47,917 bases of DNA from Saprospiraceae bacterium (GTDB taxonomy: Bacteria > Bacteroidota > Bacteroidia > Chitinophagales > Saprospiraceae), in NCBI GenBank assembly GCA_019694255.1, contig JAIBCI010000084.1, positions 1 through 47,917 on the forward strand, written 5' to 3'. The position numbers were made by a program, and so were the translations under genes. Position 1 is the first letter of the stretch. The number at the start of each line of letters is the position of its first letter. Positions 1 through 8,771 of this stretch are shown here, piece after piece. The notes under the pieces were generated by a model, which saw nothing but the letters and a program-made list of their open reading frames with translations, had not been told where the DNA came from and searched no databases.

Positions 1-657
1 CACATAACAGAACGAACGCGTCTGTGAACCATCACCGAACACCGTAAGTTCTTGGCCGCGAATGGCCTGGGTGAAGAATGCCGGCAAGACGCGCCCGTCT
101 TCCATCCTCATTCGAGGTCCATAGGTATTAAATATTCTTACAATTCGAGTTTGCAAACCATGGTAACGGTGATAAGCCATGGTAATCGCTTCCTGAAATC
201 TTTTGGCTTCATCATACACCCCGCGGGGACCAATGGGATTCACATTTCCCCAATAATTTTCGTTCTGTGGATGTACCAATGGATCTCCATACACCTCCGA
301 CGTGGAGGCGATCAGGATCCTAGAACCTTTCTGACGGGCCAGCCCGAGCAGATTGTGGGTGCCGAGCGAACCCACTTTAAGGGTTTGAATCGGCATTTTA
401 AGATAATCTATCGGACTTGCCGGCGAGGCAAAATGGAGGATATCATGTAGCTCACCCGGGACATGAACGAATTTGCTGACATCGTGGTGGTAGAACTCAA
501 ACTCACTGCGCTTGAAAAGGTGTTCAATATTGGACAATGATCCCGTGATCAGATTATCCATTCCGACCACCAGACAGCCGTCGCGGATAAATCGGTCACA
601 GAGGTGTGAGCCTATAAAACCGGCAGCTCCAGTGATTAAAACGCGGCGTTTCGACAT
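1..657 (-). CDS. NAD-dependent epimerase/dehydratase, UDP-glucuronate decarboxylase-like (3' end outside window)
   Basis: Short-chain dehydrogenase of the extended nucleotide-sugar type. Read from an ATG at 657 on the minus strand, 219 codons stay open to the window edge, so the C-terminal third is missing. Visible motifs are the Rossmann loop GAAGFIGS (residues 10-17), an acidic residue ending beta 2 (D34), HFASPASP, the STSEVYG segment carrying the catalytic Ser/Thr, the YDEAK segment carrying the YxxxK pair, and the [10 protein letters not shown] block. HFASPASP and the Y/K context fit UDP-glucuronate decarboxylase (UDP-xylose synthase) better than GalE or RmlB. The expected role is cytoplasmic supply of UDP-xylose-type sugars for surface polysaccharide. 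It is transcribed divergently from the gene starting at 825. Substrate assignment is from motif resemblance only; another decarboxylating or epimerising SDR is possible. Confidence 0.85.
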   Translation of the reverse strand, partial: MSKRRVLITGAAGFIGSHLCDRFIRDGCLVVGMDNLITGSLSNIEHLFKRSEFEFYHHDVSKFVHVPGELHDILHFASPASPIDYLKMPIQTLKVGSLGTHNLLGLARQKGSRILIASTSEVYGDPLVHPQNENYWGNVNPIGPRGVYDEAKRFQEAITMAYHRYHGLQTRIVRIFNTYGPRMRMEDGRVLPAFFTQAIRGQELTVFGDGSQTRSFCYV

Positions 658-824
658 ACAGTGTGCAAAGTTATATAATATGTATAATATCTGAAAATCA
701 ATTTGAAATATATATAATTTATTTTTATTAAAAAATTTACCCCATGAAAATCAATCATTTTTGTCTCCGGCGACCATGCGGATCGTATCCAACATACTCA
801 AAACGGCTTACCTTAGCCACCCTG

Positions 825-1589
825 ATGCGAATATTCCGATCATTTATACCAGCCTTAGCCATTCTTGTATTGTATAATAATTTATGTTTTGCCCAAAATG
901 CAAACACTTATGACCGTCGAGGCATATTTGCAGAACTTGGATTCGGACTTGGCGAACCGATCGGCCAATTGTCAGATCGTTTTGGATTTCATCAATCCGC
1001 TGGATTGGGATTGGGATATCACCCTTCACATGGAATAGAATGGGGCTTCCGGTATCAATTTATTTTTGGAAAGGATGTCCGTGAGGATGTACTGGCGCCT
1101 TATCGCACCGACCTGGGACAACTCATTGGCGTTGATAATTTTCTAACCGACGTTCTTTTACGCGAACGCATGACCGCCGCTTATGCTTATGCCGGCTGGT
1201 TATGGCCACTTGGGTCACAACAACGATACCGTCATGGTCTCAAGTTCAATACCGGTGCCGGATTTATGGAACACCATATCCGCATTCAGGATGACGCGCG
1301 CGCAGCGATTCAATTTTCCGGAGATTTCGGAAGGGGATTAGACCGGTTGGCCAATGGATTTTGCCTTCAGGGTCTGGTTGGCTACGAACTAAAATCAAGG
1401 AATGGCAAGGTCAATCTCTACACTGGCGTTGAAATTCTCTATGGCTTCACGCAGGCTCGTCGGATATGGAACTATGATACGGCCAATTCAGATCTCGGCA
1501 TTGGCCGCCAGGATATAATTCTGCAGTGGAAACTTGGCTGGTATCTTCCTTTTTTTATCGACAGACACGCAGAATCACTCGAATATTGA
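825..1589 (+). CDS. Secreted or outer-membrane beta-barrel-like protein, unknown function
   Basis: No family recognised. I chose the ATG at 825 rather than the in-frame ATG at 744, because it starts a clean signal peptide (basic MRIFR, hydrophobic core, NLCFAQ cleavage region); the upstream stretch is rich in Cys, Arg and Pro and looks untranslated. The mature part (about 230 residues) alternates aromatic and polar residues and has many glycines (GLGLGYHP, WGFRYQFIFG, LYTGVEILYG, LQWKLGWYLPFF), which suits a small outer-membrane barrel. The stop TGA overlaps the waaA ATG as TGATG, so the two are probably co-translated. The link to waaA suggests an envelope role, which is inference. No catalytic motif is visible. 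Confidence 0.75.
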   Translation: MRIFRSFIPALAILVLYNNLCFAQNANTYDRRGIFAELGFGLGEPIGQLSDRFGFHQSAGLGLGYHPSHGIEWGFRYQFIFGKDVREDVLAPYRTDLGQLIGVDNFLTDVLLRERMTAAYAYAGWLWPLGSQQRYRHGLKFNTGAGFMEHHIRIQDDARAAIQFSGDFGRGLDRLANGFCLQGLVGYELKSRNGKVNLYTGVEILYGFTQARRIWNYDTANSDLGIGRQDIILQWKLGWYLPFFIDRHAESLEY

Positions 1590-2851
1590 TGTGGACCCTT
1601 TACAATCTTGCTGTAAAGATCTTTTTTAAATCCATTCGCTTGGCAGCCCTTTGGCGCAAGGACGCAAAATTGTGGGTCGAAGGAAGAAAGAATTTCTTCG
1701 AGAATCTGGAATCACTTTATGTCCAAAAGATTCATAATAGACAATCCTGTCTTTGGATACACGTCGCTTCGCTCGGGGAATTTGAACAAGGACGGCCCCT
1801 GATTGAAAAAATCAGAAGTGAACATCCCGGACTACCGATCTGTCTTAGTTTTTTTTCGCCCAGCGGATATGAGATCCGTAAGAACTATGAAGGTGCAGAT
1901 CTGGTATGTTACTTTCCATCCGACCTGAAGGATGAGATTTCAAGGTTTATCGATCTCATCCGCCCTCTCGCTGTCATTTTTGTCAAATATGATTTTTGGT
2001 TTAACACCCTTCGCGAGCTGACTTACAGACACATTCCATACTATTTCATTTCTGTGCATCTTCCTAAGGATGTCTATCTGCGAAAGTCTTTTATGTCGCC
2101 GCTATTGGACGAATTGAAAAACGCAGAAGGCATTTTCGTTCAACAAGAAGAAGATCTGCATTTTTTCCGGTCAAAAAATTTCGCAGAGGTTTGGCGTGCC
2201 GGAGATACACGCATTGACCGCGTACTTCAACTGGCCAAGCAAGCCATCGAAAACGAAGTTGTTGAAAAATTTATTCATGGCCAACCATGTCTGATCGCAG
2301 GAAGTGCCTGGTTACCAGAATTGCAACTGATCTCCCAGATTGCTGATGTATTGATCGCAGCAGGTTGGAAGATTATCATTGCGACCCATCACACGGATGA
2401 AGAGACACTTCGAGAAACCGAAGCATTATTTAGAGGGCAATGTTGCCGGTACGGAGATTCTGTTCACCAGGGGGATATCATGATCATAGACCGTATCGGA
2501 TTGCTCAACACATTATACCGGTATGCTCATCTCGCTTTGGTCGGAGGAGGTTTCGGAAAAGGGATACACAATACGCTAGAACCTGCTGCATTTGGGATAC
2601 CCTTGTGTTTTGGTCCAAATTATGAAAAATTTATTGAGGCTAGTGATTTTGTCCGGCTTGGTTTGGCCAGGGTAGTAATAACCTCTGACGATCTTCTCTC
2701 TATGGCTCAATCGTGTCTGGATGTAAACATTGTTGCTGCACACAAAAATAGGATTGGTCAGTGGATGCACACTCATCAAGGTGCCACACAGTTCATTTTC
2801 GATAAAATACAACCCATCATAACCCGTTCAGCCCAGCAAGCAACTCGTTAA
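1589..2851 (+). CDS. waaA: 3-deoxy-D-manno-octulosonic acid (Kdo) transferase
   Basis: Transfers Kdo from CMP-Kdo to the lipid A precursor at the inner face of the cytoplasmic membrane (family GT30). The start is the ATG overlapping the previous stop (TGATG), giving 420 residues, the normal family size; a longer reading from 1526 would only duplicate the upstream gene's 3' end in another frame. The N-terminal 25 residues form an amphipathic or membrane-anchoring helix. HVASLGE at residues 58-64 matches the family HxASxGE motif, with E64 as the expected catalytic base. The C-terminal Rossmann half has the donor-binding block GGGFGKGIHNTLEPAAFG followed by GPNYEKF (about 317-345), which corresponds to the family GG.F...GHN.LEPA and GP...NF signature. 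Assignment is firm. Confidence 0.95.
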   Translation: MWTLYNLAVKIFFKSIRLAALWRKDAKLWVEGRKNFFENLESLYVQKIHNRQSCLWIHVASLGEFEQGRPLIEKIRSEHPGLPICLSFFSPSGYEIRKNYEGADLVCYFPSDLKDEISRFIDLIRPLAVIFVKYDFWFNTLRELTYRHIPYYFISVHLPKDVYLRKSFMSPLLDELKNAEGIFVQQEEDLHFFRSKNFAEVWRAGDTRIDRVLQLAKQAIENEVVEKFIHGQPCLIAGSAWLPELQLISQIADVLIAAGWKIIIATHHTDEETLRETEALFRGQCCRYGDSVHQGDIMIIDRIGLLNTLYRYAHLALVGGGFGKGIHNTLEPAAFGIPLCFGPNYEKFIEASDFVRLGLARVVITSDDLLSMAQSCLDVNIVAAHKNRIGQWMHTHQGATQFIFDKIQPIITRSAQQATR

Positions 2852-3461
2852 TTGTGTGTACTTCAAGAGAAAAAACTCCTCACTTCATCAAGTCTCGTGA
2901 AAACTTTTTCAGTAAAAAATATTCATCGTATATCATTCAAATGACATTCTCTTACACTTTAATTTAATTTGCTTGAGGATTCAAAAATCGAAGCAAATAA
3001 CACGTATAAATGAATAGCGATTTTGGTTTGTCCAAGAAAAGGTGATGCCTATTCTTCTAGCTGGAATCTGGGTCATCACATCATTGATCCCGGGCATTAC
3101 TCCGATCACTGACTTCCAGAAGACACGTCAATTTTTTTGCAAAACAGGCAACATTCATTACCTACGTTGCGTCTTGTTAGTGTTCAGCTTACCGATGAAG
3201 GACTCTTCCAAACAATACATTAGACCAATCCTACTTTGTATTAAGGCATCATGCCGATGGCTTACCAGACCGACATTGATTTTAACAGCTATTTTAATCA
3301 ACTTTCATGTGCCTTTGAACATCAAACCGAGCTACCGCCGTAAATGATTTCCTGAAAGACATTCAGTACATTTTAACGCTGCGATTGAAATCTCTCCTAA
3401 AAACTATTAAAATTTGAAATCCAAAGCTCCAATTATCTGTTGTTAGCATGAATTCCGCCAC
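2852..3461 (+). other. Gene-free stretch, possible decayed coding remnant
   Basis: About 610 bases between waaA and the PKD/T9SS gene. A 101-codon open frame at 3042-3347 has an implausible composition and I do not call it. Short protein-like runs occur in different frames around 3150-3330 (for example LTDEGLFQT, then after a frame change LRHHADGLPDRH), which could be the trace of a frameshifted gene, but they may be chance. No RNA gene or terminator was recognised. The promoter for the gene at 3462 probably lies near the downstream end. Confidence 0.3.
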
Positions 3462-5720
3462 ATGAAGGTCCGCATTGCTTTGATTTCTTTCTGCACCTTG
3501 CTGGCTCTCCCTATGCTGGAGGCCAAGCATATCATCGGAGGTGAAATATATTACACCTGTGAAGGCATTGATGCACGGCGTAATGAATTCACTGTACGGC
3601 TGACGATGAAGATCTACCGGGACTGTGGCAGTGACGGCGCAGATTTTGACAATCCTGCCGAAATCGGAGTTTATATAAAATCCGGCACACAGAATTTCAA
3701 TTTTTCATTCTTAGATAAGTGGACTCTTCAGAGCAGGAAGACACTGGAATCCTATAACCCTTGTGTTTTTACCCCACCGAATATTTGTGTTGAAGAAGGA
3801 GTCTATGTTAAAAAGTTGACCCTACCCATTTTAGACCGGTCTTATTTTATAGCCTACCAGCGATGTTGCCGCAATACCTCCATCACCAACATCGTAAACC
3901 CCGGCGCTTTCGGTGCCGCTTACACACTTGAAATCAGTCCTGAAGCTCAACGAACCTGTAACAACAGTCCCAGTTTTAAGAATTTTCCGCCTATCCTCAT
4001 TTGCCGCGACCTTGATATAAATTTTGATCATTCGGCCACGGATGCAGACAATGACTCTCTTGTATATGAATTTTGTACACCTTTCGCAGCAGGTGGTCAG
4101 CGAGGAAGCGGAGATTTACCCGGAGACCCAAGGGCATGCGATGGTGTTACGCCGGATCCGTCTTTATGCATACCACCTTTTCAGACGATTGTGTACAAAG
4201 CTCCTTTTTACAATCAGCAATTTCCAATGGCTGGCACGCCACCGATTGTCCTCAATCCCCAAACCGGCCAAATCACCGGCGTCCCAACCAATATCGGACA
4301 GTATGTCGTTGGCATCTGCCTAAAGGAATACCGCAACGGAGTTCTACTTACTGTAACCCAGAGAGACTTCCAGTTTAATGTTATTAACTGCCGAAAGAAC
4401 ATCAACGCCAGTATCATTTCGGATTCCGTGATGGCAGGAGATCAATTTATTGTCAATGCCTGCGGCGATAAAACTGTCGTGCTGACCAGCACCAGTACCA
4501 TAGAATCAAGTATTAAATCATATGAATGGGAATTTGACCTCAATGGTAAAATAGAGACCTTCCTGGGGAAAAGCGTTTCTGTTGTATTACCTGATCTTGG
4601 TTCCTACACTGGCAAGTTATATCTCAACAAAGGGGACAAAGAGTGCAGCGATACCGCACAGATTCTTATTAATGTTTTTCCCGGCATCAATGCAGATTTT
4701 ATTTATCAATATGATACCTGTGTAGCTGGTCCGGTATTTTTGAGCGACCGATCTCTGGCCACTCAATCCACCATCCGAGAGTGGACTTACCTGCCGGAAG
4801 CCAATCAAATGATGGCTGGACCTGACGCATCATACATTTACAAGACACCCGGCAAAAAGAATGTGCGCTTAGTTATCAAGGACAACAACGGGTGTCGCGA
4901 TACTGCAACAAAAAGTATTCAATATTATCCCGTTCCTGCACTCTTGGTGCTCAATCCCAGCACTTTTGGCGGATGCCAGCCTGTGGATATTTTTTTCAAT
5001 AATCTATCCTTCCCGATTGACACGACCTATCGCATAGACTGGGACTTCGGGGATGGCCGCCACAGCGATCAAATCAGTCCAACACATCGGTATACCAGTG
5101 AAGGCAAGTATAGTGTACGCCTGAAAATAGTGTCTCCAATTGGCTGCGAGACATCGATCTATTACCCAGACTGGATTGATGTCCGCAAAAGTCCGGAAGC
5201 AGGATTCAGCTGTAATCCTGAAAAGCTGAGTAATCTGGTGAATACGGTTCAGATTACCGATGAATCCAGAAATGCCGAAAAGATACATTACCTGATCAAT
5301 GACCTCACTGCGCTATACCAGTCTAGTCCGAACTATACATTTCGGGATACTGGGATACAGACAATCACACAGATCGTATCCAGGGGCAATGGCTGTGCAG
5401 ATACGCTTGTTAAACGTGTTGATATCGAACCCATTGTCACCTTTTTTATGCCCAATGCATTCACCCCTGGTACTGACGGGGTGAATGACCGTTTCAACGG
5501 GGTTGGTATAATGCGTTGGGCTAAAGACTTCAGGTTGTCGATCTGGGACCGTTGGGGAGGCCTGATATATTCTACTGAAGATGCTTCAAAATCCTGGAAC
5601 GGTCAATTTGATCAAACAGGAGACCCTGCCCCTCCCGGAGTCTATATTTATACGGTAAGTTACACCGCCCCCAGAGGACAGGAGGTCAAGTTGAAGGGAT
5701 ACGTGACCCTGATTCGATAA
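3462..5720 (+). CDS. Large secreted PKD-domain protein with T9SS type B (gliding-motility-associated) sorting domain
   Basis: 752 residues beginning with a signal peptide (MKVRIALISFCTLLALPMLEA). The first third is Cys-rich and contains RDCGSDGADFDNP and YRDCG-like elements seen in many Bacteroidota surface proteins. A PKD-type Ig fold is clear near residues 525-555 (WDFGDG, then HRY and GKYSVRL). The last ~95 residues, from FFMPNAFTPGTDGVNDRF through WDRWGGLIYST, W.G, PPGVYIYTV to the terminal LKGYVTLIR, match the CHU-type C-terminal domain that sends proteins to the type IX secretion system and the cell surface. Function is probably structural or adhesive; no catalytic site is seen. It stands alone, preceded by a 610-base gap and followed by rplS with its own promoter-like element. 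The sorting assignment is strong, the function unknown. Confidence 0.88.
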   Translation: MKVRIALISFCTLLALPMLEAKHIIGGEIYYTCEGIDARRNEFTVRLTMKIYRDCGSDGADFDNPAEIGVYIKSGTQNFNFSFLDKWTLQSRKTLESYNPCVFTPPNICVEEGVYVKKLTLPILDRSYFIAYQRCCRNTSITNIVNPGAFGAAYTLEISPEAQRTCNNSPSFKNFPPILICRDLDINFDHSATDADNDSLVYEFCTPFAAGGQRGSGDLPGDPRACDGVTPDPSLCIPPFQTIVYKAPFYNQQFPMAGTPPIVLNPQTGQITGVPTNIGQYVVGICLKEYRNGVLLTVTQRDFQFNVINCRKNINASIISDSVMAGDQFIVNACGDKTVVLTSTSTIESSIKSYEWEFDLNGKIETFLGKSVSVVLPDLGSYTGKLYLNKGDKECSDTAQILINVFPGINADFIYQYDTCVAGPVFLSDRSLATQSTIREWTYLPEANQMMAGPDASYIYKTPGKKNVRLVIKDNNGCRDTATKSIQYYPVPALLVLNPSTFGGCQPVDIFFNNLSFPIDTTYRIDWDFGDGRHSDQISPTHRYTSEGKYSVRLKIVSPIGCETSIYYPDWIDVRKSPEAGFSCNPEKLSNLVNTVQITDESRNAEKIHYLINDLTALYQSSPNYTFRDTGIQTITQIVSRGNGCADTLVKRVDIEPIVTFFMPNAFTPGTDGVNDRFNGVGIMRWAKDFRLSIWDRWGGLIYSTEDASKSWNGQFDQTGDPAPPGVYIYTVSYTAPRGQEVKLKGYVTLIR

Positions 5721-5751
5721 GTCGTTAAAAAAGAACCTAGATTTTACTCCA

Positions 5752-5777
5752 TTTGTGGCTAATTCCTCTTATTTTTG
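5752..5777 (+). promoter_or_regulatory. Candidate Bacteroidota promoter for rplS
   Basis: TATTTTTG at 5770-5777 fits the Bacteroidota -7 consensus TAnnTTTG and lies 35 nt before the rplS start. The nearest upstream TTTG (5752-5755) is only 14 nt away, shorter than the usual 17-23, so the -33 assignment is weak. Confidence 0.4.
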
Positions 5778-5812
5778 CGAACTTTATTGGGAATTGATAT
5801 AAAAACAATGCC

Positions 5813-6178
5813 ATGGAATTGATAAAATACGTTGAAAATCAACTACTTGACACAAGCAGAATGACGGCCTTTGAACCTGGCGATACCATCATTGTCAGCT
5901 ACAAGATCATTGAAGGTAACAAAGAAAGGATCCAGGATTTCAGAGGAGACGTAATCAATGTCCGCGGCGAAGGCAAGACCAAATCCTTTACGGTACGCAA
6001 GATTTCCGGCGGAGTTGGTGTAGAAAGGATCTTTCCTATTGCTTCCCCCAACATCACCGAAATCAAGGTTGTGAAAAAAGGTCATGTCCGCAGGGCCAAG
6101 CTTTTCTATCTTAGGAAACTTTCCGGCAAAAAGGCACGTATCAAGGAATCCACCGAGGGGATGTCCAAGTCTGAGTAA
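5813..6178 (+). CDS. rplS: 50S ribosomal protein L19
   Basis: 121 residues, the usual L19 length. The sequence shows the family pattern: an N-terminal helix ([12 protein letters not shown]), [29 protein letters not shown], then [35 protein letters not shown], where IFP..SP and the RRAKLFYLR core are diagnostic. L19 sits at the 30S-50S interface. The ATG at 5813 is used; nothing upstream extends the homology. It is not next to rpsP, rimM or trmD here, so the gene stands apart from the classical operon, as often happens in Bacteroidota. A lysine/glutamate-rich tail ([14 protein letters not shown]) extends a little beyond the core. Confidence 0.97.
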   Translation: MELIKYVENQLLDTSRMTAFEPGDTIIVSYKIIEGNKERIQDFRGDVINVRGEGKTKSFTVRKISGGVGVERIFPIASPNITEIKVVKKGHVRRAKLFYLRKLSGKKARIKESTEGMSKSE

Positions 6179-6459
6179 ATCAAGTCTGCTTTACAGAATC
6201 TTTGCATTTTGATTCAGGACAGAGATACTGTCTTGTTTTTTTCTGACCAGTGTTTTAGATAGATTGAGCTCGAAAGTTTGTGGAGCAATTTCAACATTAT
6301 AAGAGATAGTAACATCTGTTGTTTGCTTGATATTTGTAAAAATTATCAAAAACATACTTGATAGGATAACCCCTTGCATAACATCCGATTAGCATTATTT
6401 GTCATAATCATGCAGAAGAAGAACTGCCTCTGAAAAGAATTGTATCGACATCAAAAATT

Positions 6460-7767
6460 ATGCAAAAAGTCAACGTATTCTGGTTTCGCAGGGATCTTCG
6501 CCTCATAGACAATCATGGTCTTTCTGCAGCCCTGTCAGATGAACTTCCTGTTCTTCCAATCTTTATTTTTGACCGCAACATTCTGGACACCCTTGAAGAT
6601 CGAAAAGACCGTCGTCTAAGCTACATCTATCGGGCACTCCATGATATGCATCTGAATCTTCAAAAAGCAGGATCCGGCTTGCGCATTTATTATGACAAAC
6701 CAGAGGATGCATTCACACAGATCCTCCAACAGAACGAAATTCATGCGGTCTATTGCAATCATGATTACGAACCGTATGCGATCCAAAGAGACCTTGCGAT
6801 CGAACGCATGCTTCGCAGCCGAGGGGTGCTATTCAAAACTTTTAAGGATCAGGTCATTTTCGAACGCTCAGAAGTTGTCAAACCAGATGGTCAGCCGTAT
6901 ACCGTCTTTACACCATACGCTCGGTCATGGAAAAAAAAATTGGCAGAGACGGGAATTCCAAGTTATAGGGTTCAAAACAAAACATCAAATTACCTCCCAT
7001 GTTCGCCTCATGAAATTCCACAACTTCAGGAATTTGGTTTTGAGTCTATTGAAATCTACTCCGCCGAATACCGGCTTGACGGGAATATCCTCCATGCTTA
7101 CGAGTCTTTGAGAAATTACCCACATGTCAATGGCACAACGCACATCAGCACCGCGCTGCGTTTTGGGACTGTCAGCATAAGGTCGCTGGTCCACAACGCC
7201 CAACAAGAAAGCGAGACCTGGCTCAACGAACTGATCTGGCGGGAGTTTTTTATGATGATTTTATATCATTTTCCCAGGGTCGTTCACAGCAGTTTCAAGC
7301 CCAAATATGATCGTATCCAATGGCTCAACCGACCCGAGGATTTCGAAAGATGGTGTAAAGGCGAGACGGGGATACCTCTTGTCGATGCTGGCATGCGCGA
7401 GCTGAATGAGACCGGATTTATGCACAACCGCGTAAGAATGGTCACCGCAAGTTTTCTATGCAAACACTTACTAACCGACTGGAGACAAGGCGAGGCATAC
7501 TTTGCCAAAAAACTGATTGATTTCGAACTTTCTTCAAATAACGGAAACTGGCAATGGGCGGCAGGTTGCGGTTGTGATGCAGCACCCTATTTCCGAATTT
7601 TTAATCCGGTAGAACAAGCACGAAAATTTGATCCGGAATCCTTGTATATCAGAAAATGGATTGAACCTGCAAAATATACTACGATCACACCAATCATTGA
7701 CCTGAACTTCGGCAGACAACGCGCGCTGGAGGTTTATCGACGTGCAGTTGGGGAAGACGTGATGTAA
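6460..7767 (+). CDS. phrB: Deoxyribodipyrimidine photo-lyase (class I cryptochrome/photolyase family)
   Basis: Light-driven repair of cyclobutane pyrimidine dimers using FADH- plus an antenna chromophore. 435 residues. The N-terminal alpha/beta antenna domain begins VNVFWFRRDLRLIDNHGL (about residues 4-21), typical of the family. The helical FAD-binding domain contains WREFFMMILYHFP, TGIPLVDAGMRELNETGFMHNRVRMVTASFL (near 300-335) and the flavin-contacting block SSNNGNWQWAAG followed by DAAPYFRIFNP (about 360-385), which matches class I CPD photolyases closely. A conserved STGT next to the flavin is replaced by GCGC, a small departure. A single-stranded-DNA photolyase or cryptochrome cannot be wholly excluded, but CPD photolyase is much the most likely. 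It is monocistronic, with a 281-base upstream gap. Confidence 0.93.
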   Translation: MQKVNVFWFRRDLRLIDNHGLSAALSDELPVLPIFIFDRNILDTLEDRKDRRLSYIYRALHDMHLNLQKAGSGLRIYYDKPEDAFTQILQQNEIHAVYCNHDYEPYAIQRDLAIERMLRSRGVLFKTFKDQVIFERSEVVKPDGQPYTVFTPYARSWKKKLAETGIPSYRVQNKTSNYLPCSPHEIPQLQEFGFESIEIYSAEYRLDGNILHAYESLRNYPHVNGTTHISTALRFGTVSIRSLVHNAQQESETWLNELIWREFFMMILYHFPRVVHSSFKPKYDRIQWLNRPEDFERWCKGETGIPLVDAGMRELNETGFMHNRVRMVTASFLCKHLLTDWRQGEAYFAKKLIDFELSSNNGNWQWAAGCGCDAAPYFRIFNPVEQARKFDPESLYIRKWIEPAKYTTITPIIDLNFGRQRALEVYRRAVGEDVM

Positions 7768-7876
7768 GCAGCAAAACAGGTTCCAGATTAACTGTTATTC
7801 CCGTCTGAACAAAAGGTCGATAAATCCTTTTTAACCCAGATTAGTTTGAAAAAGAATCAGACCTTAATGGTTACCT

Positions 7877-8752
7877 TCAGAATTTCTGTCTGAACGCCCG
7901 CCAGGTATTTTCCAGCAGTGCTGTGATTGTCATTGGTCCTACGCCACCGGGCACTGGCGTAATCGCAGCGCATTTGTCTTTGACATTGTCAAAATCCACA
8001 TCCCCAACGAGGCGATATCCTTTGGCATTGGCAGGATCTTCAATTTTGTTGATCCCGACATCAATGATAACTGTGCCAGGGCTCACCATATCAGCTTTGA
8101 CAAAATGCGGAATGCCAAGTGCAGCGATGATGATCTGTGCAGATCTGAGAAGTTCCGGAAGATGGTGGGTACGACTGTGCGCAATAGTAACGGTTGCATT
8201 TCCAGGCTTTGTCTTCTTAGACATCAGCAACGCAATAGGTGTGCCGACAATATTACTACGACCCAGCACGACACAATGTTTGCCTTCGGTCTGAATGTCA
8301 TATCGCTCCAGCATCATCATGATACCCATGGGTGTAGCCGGAAGGAAGCTACTCATCCCCAACGCCATCCTCCCAAAATTATTCGGATGAAAACCGTCAA
8401 CATCTTTGGATGGATCAATTGCCAGGTTGACTTCCTCTTCATCAATATGGCGTGGAAGGGGAAGCTGAACGATGTACCCATCGAGATCCTCACTAGCGTT
8501 GAGTTCATGGATTAGCTCGAGCAATTGTGATTGGGTGATGGATGCATCTTTCTTGATGAGCGTTGAAGTAAATCCTACTTCTTCACAGGCTTTTATTTTG
8601 TTGCGCACATAAGCCTGGCTCGCAGGATTGTCACCAACCAGAACTGCTGCCAGATGCGGGGGTCTGATCGTATTGCCACAGTATTCACCAACTCTTGCTG
8701 CGATCTCGCTTCTGATCTTTGCAGACAATTTATTTCCGTCCAGTAAAATCAT
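7877..8752 (-). CDS. folD: Bifunctional methylenetetrahydrofolate dehydrogenase / methenyltetrahydrofolate cyclohydrolase
   Basis: Interconverts 5,10-methylene-THF, 5,10-methenyl-THF and 10-formyl-THF (one-carbon metabolism, cytoplasm). I take the ATG at 8752, which gives the canonical MILLDGNKLS opening and 291 residues; the two-codon longer reading from 8758 would need a TTG. The substrate site shows Y48 and K52 in the AYVRNKIKACEEVGF segment, equivalent to the catalytic Tyr/Lys of the family, followed by QLPLPRHID and DVDGFHPNN. The NADP Rossmann part has VVLGRSNIVGTPIALLM. The C-terminal signature PGGVGPMTITALLENT is intact. It lies 19 nt downstream of the esterase stop on the same strand, so the two may share a transcript, although no functional link is evident. 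Confidence 0.97.
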   Translation of the reverse strand: MILLDGNKLSAKIRSEIAARVGEYCGNTIRPPHLAAVLVGDNPASQAYVRNKIKACEEVGFTSTLIKKDASITQSQLLELIHELNASEDLDGYIVQLPLPRHIDEEEVNLAIDPSKDVDGFHPNNFGRMALGMSSFLPATPMGIMMMLERYDIQTEGKHCVVLGRSNIVGTPIALLMSKKTKPGNATVTIAHSRTHHLPELLRSAQIIIAALGIPHFVKADMVSPGTVIIDVGINKIEDPANAKGYRLVGDVDFDNVKDKCAAITPVPGGVGPMTITALLENTWRAFRQKF

Positions 8753-8771
8753 ATTCAATCAGATCTGTTTA

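Noticed and set aside
3042-3347. 101-codon open frame
   Set aside because: Implausible composition, no promoter or signal, and competing frames look equally protein-like.
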